The position numbers and the translations under genes were made by a program. The notes below the pieces were generated by a model. It was not told where the DNA came from and did not search any database. It saw only the letters and a list, made by a program, of their open reading frames with translations. A DNA stretch of 64,000 nucleotides from Adiantum capillus-veneris (lineage: Eukaryota; Streptophyta; Polypodiopsida; Polypodiales; Pteridaceae): the NCBI GenBank assembly GCA_014529385.2, contig CM043952.1, positions 151,495,057 to 151,559,056 on the forward strand, in the 5' to 3' direction. Below are positions 43,581 through 54,120 of the stretch, piece after piece (positions within the stretch are counted from its first letter, which is position 1; each line of letters starts with the position of its first letter).

Positions 43581-45387
43581 GTGAATAAAATAAAAAAAGC
43601 ATTCTGCGTTGCTCTTAGGAGCAATTTGATCTTCTCCACAAGCAATTTGCAGGTTCCCAGAAGTAAGCATTTCGCAAGTTGCAGCCACAGCAATTCGATC
43701 TTCTCCACAAGCAGTTCGCAGGTTCCAGTACAGGATGTCGTCGGTTGGACTACACTTATTGCAGGATATGCCCGACATGTGCAAGGTCACGAAGCTCTCG
43801 ACTGTTTTCATCGCTTGCAAAACGAGGGCCTCTCTTCGGATGCAGTCACCTATGCTTGTGCCTTGAAGGCATGCGGTATTATTCAAGACGTGGATCTGGG
43901 CAAACAAATTCATGATGATATTGTTAGTCAGAGGTTGTTGGAGAAGAATGTCGTGCTTGGCAATGCGTTGGTATACATGTATGCTAATTGTGGTGTACTT
44001 TGGAAAGCACAACAAGTTCTGGACGAGCTTCCCAACCGAGATGTCATCTCTTGGACTACATTAATTGCAGGATATGCCCAACAAGGCCAGGGCTAGGAAG
44101 ATTTGAATTGTTTCCATTGTATGCAAAGTGAGGGTTTCTCTCCAGATGTGGTCACCTATGCTTGCATTTTGAAGGCATGTGGCATTATGCGAGACATTGA
44201 TATGCGCAAACAAATTCACGATGAGATTGTCAATCAGAGGCTGTTGGAAAGAACTGTCATGCTTGGCAATGCTTTGGTTGACATGTATGCCAAGTGTGGT
44301 GCATTTTTGAAAGCTCAACAAGTTCTTGACGAGCTTCTTGATCGAGATGCGGTCTCTTGGAATGCATTGATTGCAGGTTATGCCCAACAGGGGCAGGGCC
44401 AAGAAGCATTGGGATGTTTCCAGCGGATGCAAAGCGAGGGCTTCTCTCCAGATGCAGTCACCTATGCTTGCATTTTGAAGGCATGTGGCACTTTGAAAGA
44501 CGTCGACATAGGAAAACAAATTCATGATGAGCTTGTTAATCAGGGCTGTTGGAAAAAACTATCGTGCTTGGTAATGCTTTGGTTGACATGTATGCCAAGA
44601 GAAGTGTACTTTCCAAAGCACAACAAGTTCTTGACGAACTTTATGTCCGGGATGCAGTCTCTTGGAATGCATTAATTGCAAGATATGCCCAACAAGATCA
44701 GGGCCAGGAAGTGGTTGGTTGTTTTCATCGGATGCAAAGTGAGGGCTTCTCTCTGTATGCGGTCACCTATGCTTGTGTTTTGAAGGCATGTGGCATTATG
44801 CAAAACACTATCATGGGCAAGCAGAGTCATGATGAGATTGTTCGACAGGGACTGTTACAGAAAGATTTTGTGCTTGGCAATGCTTTGGTTGATATGTATG
44901 CCAAGTGTGGTGTACTTTTGAAATCACAACAAGTTTTGACCAGCTTTCTGTCCGGAATGAGGTCTCTTGGAATGCACTGATTACAGGATATGCCCGACAG
45001 GGGTGTTTGCATCGAATGCAGAGGGAGGGTTTCTCCCCAAATGTAGTTTCTTGGACTGCACTTATAGGAGGATATGCCCAGCAAGGGCGGGACAACGAAG
45101 CTCTGGACTGTTTTCAATGCATGCAGCAAGATGGCATTTCCCGCAATGCAATCACTTATGTCAATGGGCTGTATGCATGTAGCCACTCAGGTTTAGTCAA
45201 TGAGGGTCAAATGCATTTTGATAACATGATGGAAAAACATGACATTGCACCAAACAAAGAACACTATACTTGCATTGTTGATCTTTTTGGACATACAAGG
45301 CTCTTTGACAAAGCAATGAGAGTAAATATGATGATGTCGTCATCTGATCATCGTCCAGTTTGGGTCTCCCTTCTAGGTGCTTGCTGA
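43581..45387 (+). pseudogene. PPR protein pseudogene, PLS class with E-type C-terminus (unit 4 onward)
   Basis: From NKIKKAFCVALRSN the frame is open through 43581-44096. It continues after a stop at 44094-44096 as 44103-44675, 44549-44980 and 44905-45387, with frameshifts near 44545 and 44935. About seven PPR repeats can be followed; in each, VTYACILKACG and VSWNALIAGYAQQGQG recur at the expected spacing. The last part has ACSHSGLVNEG, HYTCIVDLFGH and VWVSLLGAC, the signature of PPR E motifs. Such proteins bind organelle RNA; this copy is broken. Confidence 0.9.
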
Positions 45388-45625
45388 CAATGGGGAAATG
45401 TCAAGCTTGGAAAGTTTGCTTTTGAGCGTGTAGTCCAACTAGACTGACATTAGGGGGCAACATATGTCTTAATGACTAATATTTATGCAGTTGCTGGGAT
45501 GCAAGAGGAGGTAGAACATATTGAATGCATGAGAATAAAAAATGCAGCTCGGAATAAGCCAGGATCTGGCTGTTGAGTTAATGCTAGTGGAAATGCTCAA
45601 TAAATTTGTTGTTGGGGATACCAAG
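45388..45625 (+). pseudogene. remainder of the PPR E region with stops
   Basis: A stop follows LLGAC directly, and the same frame continues with GNVKLGKFAFERVVQLD, ATYVLMTNIYAVAGMQEEVE and, after a frame change, KFVVGDTKHPQS, the FVVGDxxHP motif that joins E motifs to a DYW domain. No DYW domain follows. Confidence 0.75.
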
Positions 45626-46008
45626 CATCCACAAAGCAGACAAATCAAGTGACGAGAATTCAATACTTGCACGTGCACGGAGAGGAGTGAGAGAGGAGAA
45701 TACACAGTAGTGGATGGAGCTGTGCAAAAACACACCAAACCCTTATTCTTTGATTGTGTGTATATAGATAAAATAAATATTAAGTTAAGGTTAGTGAGAT
45801 GGGGGTTGGCCATTTTGGCTTGGGCACAGTGGCCCTTTATGCAATGAACAAGATCTTGAAATTATATTCCCCTCACGTGCATTGATTCTAGAAAATCTGT
45901 CAGATGATTCCAAAAAGGTTTTGCATTGTCAGCATAGTGAGAAGTTGGCCAGAACTTGAGGAAAGATCAATTAGTCCATAAGGAAAAGCTTATGTGTCAC
46001 AAAGCCTA
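45626..46008. other. no gene recognised
   Basis: Contains a TATATAGATAAAATAAA stretch and GA-rich parts like those of an LTR, but no paired ends. Confidence 0.4.
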
Positions 46009-46456
46009 TTAGGCAAAATTTGGACTCACAAAGGGGCCCTTTAAGGAGTTTGACTTTACCTCTCTCTACCAAAACGGGTGCATGGATAATTTTTTGCAAA
46101 CAATCTCCAAAGTTGGCGAAGGTTTGACAGTTAGAATGTCCTCTTCAAGCTCTATCTACTGATATATAGCACACCATGAGATTCCTCATATTTTAGAAGA
46201 TTCTTTTTTTGATTCACCTATGATGTGACAACTCTGTCGGAATCTAAGTGAATAAAAAAAAGAGTCTTCTAAAATATGAGGAATCTCATGGCGTGCTATA
46301 TATCAGTAGATAGAGCTTGAAGAGGACATTATAACTGTCAAACCTCCACCAACTTTGGAGTTTGTTTGAAAAAATTTATCCATGCGCCCGTTTTGGTAGA
46401 GAGAGGTAAAGTCAAACTCCTTAAAGGGCCCGTTTGTGAGTCCAAATTTTGCCTAA
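46009..46456. repeat. long foldback: two arms of about 210 bp, loop about 29 bp
   Basis: Arm 46009-46219 (starting TTAGGCAAAATTTGGACTCA) and arm 46249-46456 are reverse complements at about 94% by hand alignment, with mostly substitutions and one or two one-base indels. The arms contain an open-looking stretch (FDFTSLYQNGCMDNF) of no family I know. It sits between two PPR fragments. It could be a foldback/MITE element or an inverted duplication; a transcript through it would fold into a nearly perfect 200-bp RNA duplex. Confidence 0.92.
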
Positions 46457-46554
46457 TGGAACATTTGTGTTGATGGGGAGAAGCATGGCTAGATGCACAC
46501 TCCAACACCCACACCTGACACACTCTAAACGCTTCTCTCAAGGTCTTCCTTGAT

Positions 46555-46993
46555 CCGTGGGACGCCATGGAGCCCTGGGCTATTTCCAACAGATGCAAAG
46601 TGAGGGCACCTCTCCAAATGTAATCACCTACACTTTCATCTTGAAGGCATGTAACTTTGCCTTGATATCCGGAATGTTGTGTCTTCAAGTGCATCTCATT
46701 GCCAATTTGTGACAAGACCAGGGAGCTCTGGCTGGCTAGGGAGCTCTAGCTGGCTGGCTATTATCAAGATACAAAGCGAGGACATTTCTCCTGATGTAAT
46801 CACCTATGCTTGCATCTTGAAAGCATGTGGCACTACGTAGGAGCAATGATCACGTATGCAAAATGTATTGTTCTTGGGAAAGCACCAAAGAGTGCTTGAG
46901 GAGCTTTCTATCTAGAATTTCGTCTCTTGGAACGCACTGATTATGGGAGATGCTTAACATAGAACGCTCTGGGCTGTTTTCAGCAAATGTGAA
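46555..46993 (+). pseudogene. PPR fragments left of the gag-only element
   Basis: Reads LGYFQQMQSEGTSPNVITYT, then FILKACN; further pieces ATTTCTCCTGATGTAATCAC-like and SSLGTH appear in other frames up to the insertion site. Confidence 0.8.
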
Positions 46994-46998
46994 TTGAG

Positions 46999-47280
46999 TG
47001 TTGGGTTTTTAGGTTGGATACACACATGTAGCATTCATGTTGTAGACACAAAATGAGTAGAGATGAGAGAGAAATAAAATGCCTATGCAAGAGGAGAACT
47101 TACACCATTGAAATGAACAAAATAACTAGTGCATAAGCAAAGCTTGTAAACTGCAAGTGATGCCTAGAGCTTGTAGAGGGTGCCTTCTTATGTAGGCTCT
47201 CATGAGATGTTCTAGAGTGTTCTGGAGCTAGTTCCCACATGGCTAAGAGATGGAGTGAAGGCATGTGTTTAATCCTTACA
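46999..47280 (-). repeat. 3' LTR of the gag-only element
   Basis: TGTTGGG...CCTTACA on the plus strand. It includes GAAATAAAATGCC and ends next to the polypurine tract. Confidence 0.92.
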
Positions 47281-47523
47281 AACTCCCCCTTAAACTCATG
47301 CTTGGAACTCCTAAGGTTACACAAAGGTATGTAGAAGGTTCATATATTTTGGATACATCATTTTTGGGTCTAATGTGGTACGTAATGGTTCTCATATGGA
47401 TACAACATTATGCCCTACATTGATACAACATAAAACATTACTCAAAAAGATACAAAGCATCATCACCCTTAGGATGCAACTTAAGGAGTGGGTAACTAAA
47501 GATAATGGGTTGAAAATGAACAT

Positions 47524-48504
47524 TTAGTAAATATCATCATACTCATAATTGGATTTGGATTTTGAGCCATACTTGGGGTTACCCTCCACATGCTTTTTAT
47601 TAGAAAAACTAGAGGAAGGAGAAGAGATGGCTGAATGGATGTAGTTGATGCTCTCGGCATCCTCGTTGTCGTCATCTCCATTGTCATCATCATCACTATG
47701 CATATAATGAACCTTGTTGGAAGACCTTTTACCTCGTTGAATGTCGGAGGTAGTGTCGGTGTTGAGCCCATTGTGGTTACAAAATTGAGGCGCATGCCCC
47801 ACTTTGCCACGATTCACACACTTCTTGATTTTGTAGCAATTGAAAGACATATGATTTGTCTTTCCACAATGCTTACATGCTTTGAAGTTCTTTTTAGAAG
47901 AAGATGAAACATACAAATCTTGTGAGGTGTTCTCTTCTTTATGTGTGTGTTTCTTCTCTTGTTCTTGTAAAGAGTTGACAATGCTCTCAAGTGAAGGAAT
48001 TGGTTCCTTCTCTTTTAAGACCATCACGATATTATCATATTGCAATGGAAGAGACTTAAGTAACACAACAATTTTGTCTTCTTCTTCAATGTTGCATTCT
48101 ATGTAACTTAGTTGCGTGAAAATGCTTTTTAGTCTATTGACTAAGCTAGATAAGCTTTCACCCTCTTGCATAACTAAGCTATAGAGTTGCATTTTAAGAG
48201 AAATCTTAGGGTGTTTTGATTTTGCCCCAAAATTCCTCTCAAGTATCTCCCATGCATGCTTAGCGGTAATGGATTGGTCTAAATAGTGAACTATCTCATC
48301 CGCTACACTTGTGAGAAGAATTCCCAATGCTTTTTCATCCTTAATTTGAAGTTCATGTTGTTCTGCATGTGAAGGTGGGCTCTCTTCATCAATATTAGAT
48401 GCGATTATGCTCCATAACCCTTTCTTCATTAGATGTCCCTTTACCTTAACTTGCCAAGTGTGGAATCCTACCCCATTAAAGATAGATAGATTATCATTAC
48501 CCAT
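47524..48504 (-). CDS. copia gag protein of the gag-only element
   Basis: I choose the ATG at 48504 (MGNDNLSIFNGVGFHTWQVK), because copia gag begins close to the FxGxxFxxW motif. The frame is open back to 48678, adding 58 residues without gag similarity. The UBN2-type gag domain is followed by the zinc knuckle CKHCGKTNHMSFNC and a second, incomplete one (CVNRGKVGHAPQFC; Arg where the second Cys should be). The C-terminus is Ser/Asp-rich. The frame is intact at about 326 codons, which suggests selection or youth despite 5% LTR divergence. Confidence 0.88.
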   Translation of the reverse strand: MGNDNLSIFNGVGFHTWQVKVKGHLMKKGLWSIIASNIDEESPPSHAEQHELQIKDEKALGILLTSVADEIVHYLDQSITAKHAWEILERNFGAKSKHPKISLKMQLYSLVMQEGESLSSLVNRLKSIFTQLSYIECNIEEEDKIVVLLKSLPLQYDNIVMVLKEKEPIPSLESIVNSLQEQEKKHTHKEENTSQDLYVSSSSKKNFKACKHCGKTNHMSFNCYKIKKCVNRGKVGHAPQFCNHNGLNTDTTSDIQRGKRSSNKVHYMHSDDDDNGDDDNEDAESINYIHSAISSPSSSFSNKKHVEGNPKYGSKSKSNYEYDDIY

Positions 48505-48678
48505 AGTGTATGATGGTAGGTGAATATGCAATGGCAAGAGAGGTCCTATCAAGAGACTCTCTTGATGGTGTCTTGGCCCGTTACAACAACATACAAATGA
48601 AGCAAGTAAAATGTAGCATATAGAGTTACAAAATGCTTGTTTTGGGTTACCAAGTGTGGCAATGTATTGCCACTTCAA

Positions 48679-49496
48679 AGTAGAGTTGAAACCTCCTTTT
48701 CCCCCTTTGTTGAAGAGTGTGGAATGATGAGAAGTCAGCCTATTGCTTGTTGTTTTTTGTGATTTTAAATGTCCCCCTTTGTTGAAGTAGAATCGGCCTC
48801 GAACTAGTGATGTAGACGCTCCTGATTGATGTAGTCTTTGTCGGCAAGTGTCGTAGAGTGTTGCCCAAGCCTAGAGTGCTTAATAGAGCATAAAAAATAG
48901 ATTTAAGGGCCTGTTTTCCACTTTTAATTCTCTGATATGAAAACAGAGAATTAATGAAGCTTACAACTCATGAAAATGTGACTAGTAGCTAGTGACTAGT
49001 TAGCTAGTCTTGTACTATTACTGCACGGAGATTTAGGCATCAAAGGAGCATGAAATGGGGCTGATTAGAGCAAGTAAATGGACTATTTTTGAATAAAACA
49101 CAGTCATGGAAACTTCGAGAGCTTATTTGTGAAGTAGAGAATAAGATAGACGAAGATAGGAGCTAGTAGAAGCCTAGTCTTGCAAGAACGAAGCAAGTGA
49201 GAGTAAGGAGAATTGAGATCAAGCTTGGGGGTGATGGAGAGCTGAAGCTTTTCATGAAAGCTTGGTGGGAAGAAGGAGAATCTCCTAGAGGAGAGAGAAA
49301 GTAGGTGGTTGAATGAGCAAGAATCAAGTGAAGAGCACTTTCCACATTTCAAGGCCACTTGTCCACTTGCATGCCCACTTGTGAGGCTTGACTTTCTCCT
49401 CTTTTAGCTCTTCCAAAAACGTTTTAGAGAGAGTGTGAAAAAACCACCTAAAAGTGAATGCTAGTGTGTGCTAGTGAGCCCATGAGGGTCTTTAAT
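48679..49496 (-). other. leader of the gag-only element
   Basis: No frame with known content. It lies between the primer site and gag. Confidence 0.6.
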
Positions 49497-49508
49497 GCTC
49501 TGATACCA
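49497..49508 (-). other. primer-binding site of the gag-only element
   Basis: The minus strand reads TGGTATCAGAGC, two bases from the 5' LTR. Confidence 0.92.
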
Positions 49509-49510
49509 GT

Positions 49511-49792
49511 TGTTGGGTTTTTAGGGTGGATACACACATGTAGCATTTATGTTGTAGAAAACAAAAGGAGGAGAGATGAGAGAGAAATAAAATGCCTATG
49601 CAAGAGGAGAACGTACACCATTGAAATGAACAAAATAACTAGTGCATAAGCAAAGCTTGTAAACTACAAGTGATGTCTAGAGCTTGTGGAGGGTGCCTTC
49701 TTATGTAGGCTCTCGTGAGATGTTCTAGAGTGTTTATGGCTAGTTCCCACATGGCTAAGAGATGGAGTGAAGGAATGTGTTTAATCCTTACA
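49511..49792 (-). repeat. 5' LTR of the gag-only element
   Basis: 282 bp, collinear with the other LTR. Confidence 0.92.
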
Positions 49793-49797
49793 TTGAG

Positions 49798-50460
49798 CAT
49801 CTCTCTTCAGATGTGCAATCACCTATGCTTGCATCTTGAAGGCATGTTGCAATTTGGAAGACGCTAGGATGGACAGAAGAACTCAGGATGATATCGTTAG
49901 TCAGGGGCTGTTGAAAAAAAAATGTTATGGTTGGCACTGCCTTGGTCGACATGTATGCAATTACCTACACCTGTATATTTTCAGTCAAGGGCTGTTGAGA
50001 AAAGAAGTCATGCTTGTATGCTTTTCGACGGTGATACTAACAAGAAAAATTACAATTATATTGTTAGTTAGAGGCTCTTGGAAAAAGATGTTGTGCTTGA
50101 CACTACCTTGGTTGATATGTATGCCAAATGTGGTGCACTACAGGATATACCCAACATGGCTATGGCAATAAGGAAGTAATCAGATTTTTCACCAGATGCA
50201 AAAGAAAGGCGCTTTTTCATGGCTAGGATGTTTTCATGAGATATGCACAACATGGCTGTGGCAACGAAGCATTGAGATGTTTTAAGCAGATGCAAAGGAA
50301 AGGACTTCCTTCAAATGCAATCACCTATGCAATTAGGGGCTATTGTGGGGCTGTTGCAGAAACATTTTGTGCTTGGCAATGTGGCAAGCTTGATGAGTCC
50401 AAAACACTCCTTGACAACATGGACTATGGTGTTAGAAGGTTATGCACATGAAGGACGAGA
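49798..50460 (+). pseudogene. PPR fragments right of the gag-only element
   Basis: Continues the PPR debris: TGTGCAATCACCTATGCTTG with a shifted frame, LVDMYA pieces, ALRCFKQMQRKGLPSNAITY and KLDESKTLLDNMD. There are many stops and local duplications. Confidence 0.75.
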
Positions 50461-50785
50461 TTGATTTGTTCTATGATGTTGTCAACTTTCCAAACTTCAG
50501 TTTGGAACTAATCAGAACAAGAGTACATATAGTGCAAATGGCAAAAATAATCTGGTTTGAACTCTTTACACCAGTTGATATTGATCGCCCACTGTTAATG
50601 TGCCTTTCACAGTTGAGCACCATCCTTCTTGCTTCCACCAGATTTGGACGTATGAAGCGACGAGTGAATTTTGATAGGCTCTGAATTGACACAAGCTGAA
50701 ATTTAAAAATTCTCGCTTCTTCCTAAAGTTCCTCCACCCAAATAGTCACAAGCCTATCTCCTTCATCCTCCATTGTCGTCTCTTG
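50461..50785. other. unassigned, some coding-like composition
   Basis: A plus-strand frame of 80 codons at 50442-50684 (VHIVQMAKIIWFELFTPVDI) is unlike PPR and shows no known motif. Confidence 0.3.
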
Positions 50786-51206
50786 CAGCGGGTTAAGAGC
50801 AGGAGATGCCCATCATTGTTGATGCAAGGTGCATTGACGACAGACATTCAATTGCACAGTGAGTAAGCATTATCATTCTGTGATTTTGTCATTTTTGACA
50901 CTGCGAATGCAGTTAATGAACACACTGAGAGCACGCTACCATGGGAATGGCACGTTCCCTCGTATTATAAAAATTGGGGAAGACTGTGCAAAATCCCCCA
51001 TGCAAGGAAACTTGCATGTTTTTTTTTTGTTGAAACATAAAATGGTACAACAAACAATTAATAGCATTGACATCTTGTATGATTATGAACATTGAGCTTG
51101 ACAAACCTCTAACCCTCCTCATGGTTTTCTGCAAGGTACCCCTCTGAAGCACTACGATCGGTATCTCATTCTTTCGAGGTACACCTCAGAACCATGGTAA
51201 TCGGTA

Positions 51207-51240
<34 letters not shown>

Positions 51241-52496
51241 CTTTCATAAATTTTTTCACATGAGAAGTATTGAAATGGCATATATAGTTTCCAATATTTT
51301 TCTCGAGAAAGATTTAGAAGAGTTACAACAACAAGGAGTGGATGCCTCACTGGCATCTGGAGGGGGGTGTATGCATGTAACTATGAATCACTATGAGGTA
51401 CCTTGTGATTACCAAATATCGATAGTTGCCTTTTGGTTTGAAAGAGCTTGCTAAGATTTCAAAATGGGTCTTAATGAATCCATGCAAACACCTTAAGAGC
51501 CAAGATAGGATTAATAGGAATTGTCGTTGATTGTTTCACTTTGATTTGGGTCTGCAATGCAGTCTTGAAGAGTTATTTTTTTTGGGACTTTGTGAAATAG
51601 AATTACTGGAATGTGGTAAAAAGAGGCTGGGATGCACAAGTTTTGGGAGAATCTCCTCAGAAGTTTAAGAGTGGTATAGAAGCTCTTATGCAATTGAAGG
51701 CAGATAATCCAAAATTCAATGACCAATGTGTCCTCCATTTGTGATTGTGGGCAAAAATGACAAATCTGTTGTCCAATTGTTGATGGTGATGTAGTTGTAA
51801 CCTTCAACTTTAGAGAAGACAGAATGATCATGTTGGCAAAAGCTCTCGAGCATGCAAACTTTGATAACTTTGATAGGGTGTGTGTGCCCGAAATTTACTT
51901 TGCGGGTATGCTTCAATATGATAAGTTTTCCTAGCAAGTACTTGGTGAGCCCTCCCGAAATGGACCGGACATCAGGTGAATACTTTGCGAAGAAAGGATT
52001 CCGAACCTTTGCATGCAAGTACAATTGGAAGAGGCCTGATGAGTCAACCTTCTGTTGTTCATCCTCATGCCAAGGAGGGCTATGAAGTATATTTATAAAT
52101 TAATCATTTTGGGCGCTTGAGACAGTAAGCCAGTGAAGTTTGGACATGTTACATTCTTCTGGAATGGGAATCGGTCAGGCTTATTTGTTAGCAAGCTAGA
52201 GACCTATGTGGAGATACAGGGTGACCAAGGTATGACTTTTAATGAAAAGCCTGGCATGAAAGCCCTTCAAATTGGTGAGAGAGCCAGGGATGCAATTTTA
52301 AGTGGCAAGTATGATCAAGTAGACTTCAATAACATTTACAAGTTCATGATTAAAAATTTTCTTCTTGATTGATGTGGCATCATGCTATTTGTGCTTGTAG
52401 GTGCGGGTGAATCTTCCAAATGGGGACATGGTGGGTCATACACGTGACATAAAGGCCACAATTGTGGGGTGTGAAGCTGTTGATAAGGCTGTTAAG
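50786..52496 (+). pseudogene. cofactor-independent phosphoglycerate mutase (iPGAM), middle part with introns
   Basis: This glycolytic enzyme interconverts 3- and 2-phosphoglycerate in the cytosol. Four exon-like blocks follow the iPGAM sequence in order: IFLEKDLEELQQQGVDASLA and MNHYE; KRGWDAQVLGESPQKFKSGI and FNFREDRMIMLAKALE, then YLVSPPEMDRTSGEYF; VKFGHVTFFWNGNRSG; VRVNLPNGDMVGHT. A weaker piece at 50795-50858 (PIIVDARCIDDRHS) resembles the TDGRDVLDGSS stretch. Introns at 51398-51600, 52019-52125 and 52319-52400 keep GT-AG ends at places where removal joins family motifs. Frameshifts near 51725, 51770 and 51930 break it. The nucleophile-Ser N-terminus and the C-terminus are missing. Confidence 0.88.
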
Positions 52497-53380
52497 GTGA
52501 GTTAAGCAGTTGTTCTCGTCTCTCTCTTTCTTTATCACCCAAGTGTTAGCTTGGTATCTTGGTATCTTGGTAACATGTCTCAAGTCCTAGGCTTGTCAAT
52601 AGAATTATTTGGCACACAAAAGTACATGTTCAAGAGCATAGTTCAAAATATTACAATATCCAAAAGGACGGTACACTCCCAAGCTACATAGTTGATGTCC
52701 TAAGAGAGGCATACAAAAATAGTTGTTCTCAAATTGGATCAGAAACACCTCAAGGAAAGGCTTGAATAACATCGTCAATTTGAGAAATAAGTCTCTCAAC
52801 ATTGGCAATTTGTCCGACCATCTTGGCATCTACAACTCTAGTGTCGATTATCATTTGTTTAACTCTATTGTGATGATTGTTGATATTGTAGAGTCGACAC
52901 TTCTCGAGCTTCACTTGTCTACAAGTTCAAACCAGAAAAAAGAACTCTCATACATGGACTTTGGTAAGCTTGATAAAGAAATCTGTTGCATCTCTCCCTC
53001 CAAAAGCTAATTTATGGAATTCTCTAAGACTAATCGACTCCAAGAGGAAACAAAGCCCAAAGAGGGAATAAAGCCCAAAGCTTTGAACAGATGAGGAATG
53101 TCATCTTCCTGCCATTGACACCTAGGGCTTTTTCCCTTTGAGACACCAATACTCTCAGTTTTTTGACCTGTTCAAATGGCTTTTGATCTCTCCCTCTTAA
53201 TACAAATTCTGATGCTTTACTGGGAAAAAAAAAGAGCATAGTTCATACTAAACTTCAAGAATTGCAAACTTGATGGTTTGTAGTACTTGGTAGACTTTTT
53301 ATTGAGCATCATGAACACATTCATCTTTGTGATGAATTAGATTGGAAAGAATTCACCTTTGAATTTTGAAACTGCTTTCC
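52497..53380 (-). other. broken coiled-coil-like reading frames, unidentified
   Basis: On the minus strand, RDQKPFEQVKKLRVLVSQRE (53230-53040) and VGQIANVERLISQIDDVIQA (about 52830-52760) look like pieces of a helical protein, possibly a retroelement gag. I do not recognise the family. The plus strand shows no continuation of the mutase. Confidence 0.3.
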
Positions 53381-53387
53381 ACATTTT

Positions 53388-53640
53388 CAGCCATGACCTA
53401 TACCTACATACATTCCGCTCCAGCCATAGCGTGGGCTCTCCAATGTGTCTCGTCACATAATCCTTGAGCATCGAGAGTCACTTATCCATATAGTCCATCA
53501 CATGTATCTTTTGGTCCCATACATCATATTTGACCACCCAAAACGATAATAAAAAATCACATGTACCTTTGGTCCTGCAGGTCATATTTGTCCATCCGGG
53601 ACGATAACAAAAGATATACATCTCTCTCTCTCTCACCCCG
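53388..53640 (+). repeat. LINE-like 3' end with CT tail
   Basis: CACATTTTCAGCCATGACCT and the following 200 bases match 7200-7400, the 3' end of the LINE fragment there, including CACATGTA-CTTTGGTCC and GTCATATTTG. A segment of about 58 bp is duplicated in tandem (53499-53557 and 53558-53617). The copy ends in (CT)n at about 53621. Confidence 0.75.
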
Positions 53641-53955
53641 CCCGCCCCCCAAGTTTTTGTCTTCTAGAGGTTCTTGTTTTCTCTTACCCTCGGACTCTGC
53701 GGCTAACGAAGCACTCTAGTTACTTGGTGAGCCAAGTGACTTTTTTTCCTTCTCTAAGCCTAGAAAAGTCCACTTGGCATGATCCATGCTGTTGCCCTTG
53801 ATCCCAATCGCATGGCCAATAACCTCTCTAATCAAATAAAGCAACCGAACAATAAAGCACCTGCTTTGTGTTAATAGACTATGCTGATGCTCAACAGTAT
53901 ATGGCGGGTTATTGATAAATTTTCTCACTACGACACCAAGGGACTTAAGCTTTCA
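53641..53955. other. no gene recognised
   Basis: A minus-strand frame at 53716-53928 (70 codons) has no known motif. Confidence 0.45.
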
Positions 53956-54120
53956 CAGTGATGGAGATTATTTGCTTTTTGGATGGTCAAAATCCAGCTC
54001 AAGTTATTGTTGATGCAGTTATCAACAGTGGTCCTTGCAAGGATGCCACTCGTATTGGATATGCTAGAAGACAGTCTGTCGCGATATCTCTCCTCTAAGT
54101 AGAGTAAACCGAGAGACTAC
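53956..54120 (+). pseudogene. cytosolic ribosomal protein uS7 (RPS5) fragment
   Basis: Reads [20 protein letters not shown], then [14 protein letters not shown] and RRQSVAIS. This is the conserved core of eukaryotic uS7, where the usual text has NPxQVIVDAIxNSGPREDATRIG. Several residues after TRIG are deleted and a frame change leads to SRVNRE. Only about 50 residues are present, so it is a fragment. Confidence 0.88.

Larger units (their letters stand above)
40937..44090 (+). repeat. tandem array of four PPR-containing units, about 700 bp each
   Basis: Units begin CAATTCCAAATCC at about 40937, 42081, 42775 and 43479. Each has the same non-PPR part (AAGCTACCAAGTGAATAAAA and a repeated CGATCTTCTCCACAAGC) followed by the same PPR motifs. 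Unit 1 also contains a 529-bp insertion. The unit size, order and shared breakpoints point to unequal crossing-over. Confidence 0.88.
46994..49797 (-). mobile_element. gag-only, non-autonomous LTR retrotransposon with target duplication
   Basis: LTRs 46999-47280 and 49511-49792 (282 bp each, about 95% identical by eye) are flanked by TTGAG at 46994-46998 and 49793-49797. On the minus strand the primer site, a gag frame and a polypurine tract (TTTAAGGGGGAG) follow in order. The 2.23-kb interior has no protease, integrase or reverse transcriptase, so the element must use enzymes from another copia element. It interrupts PPR debris, which reads on both sides. Confidence 0.93.

Noticed and set aside
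46009-46456. Foldback as a microRNA precursor
   Set aside because: The arms are far longer and more perfect than a typical plant miRNA hairpin; it fits an inverted duplication or foldback element better.
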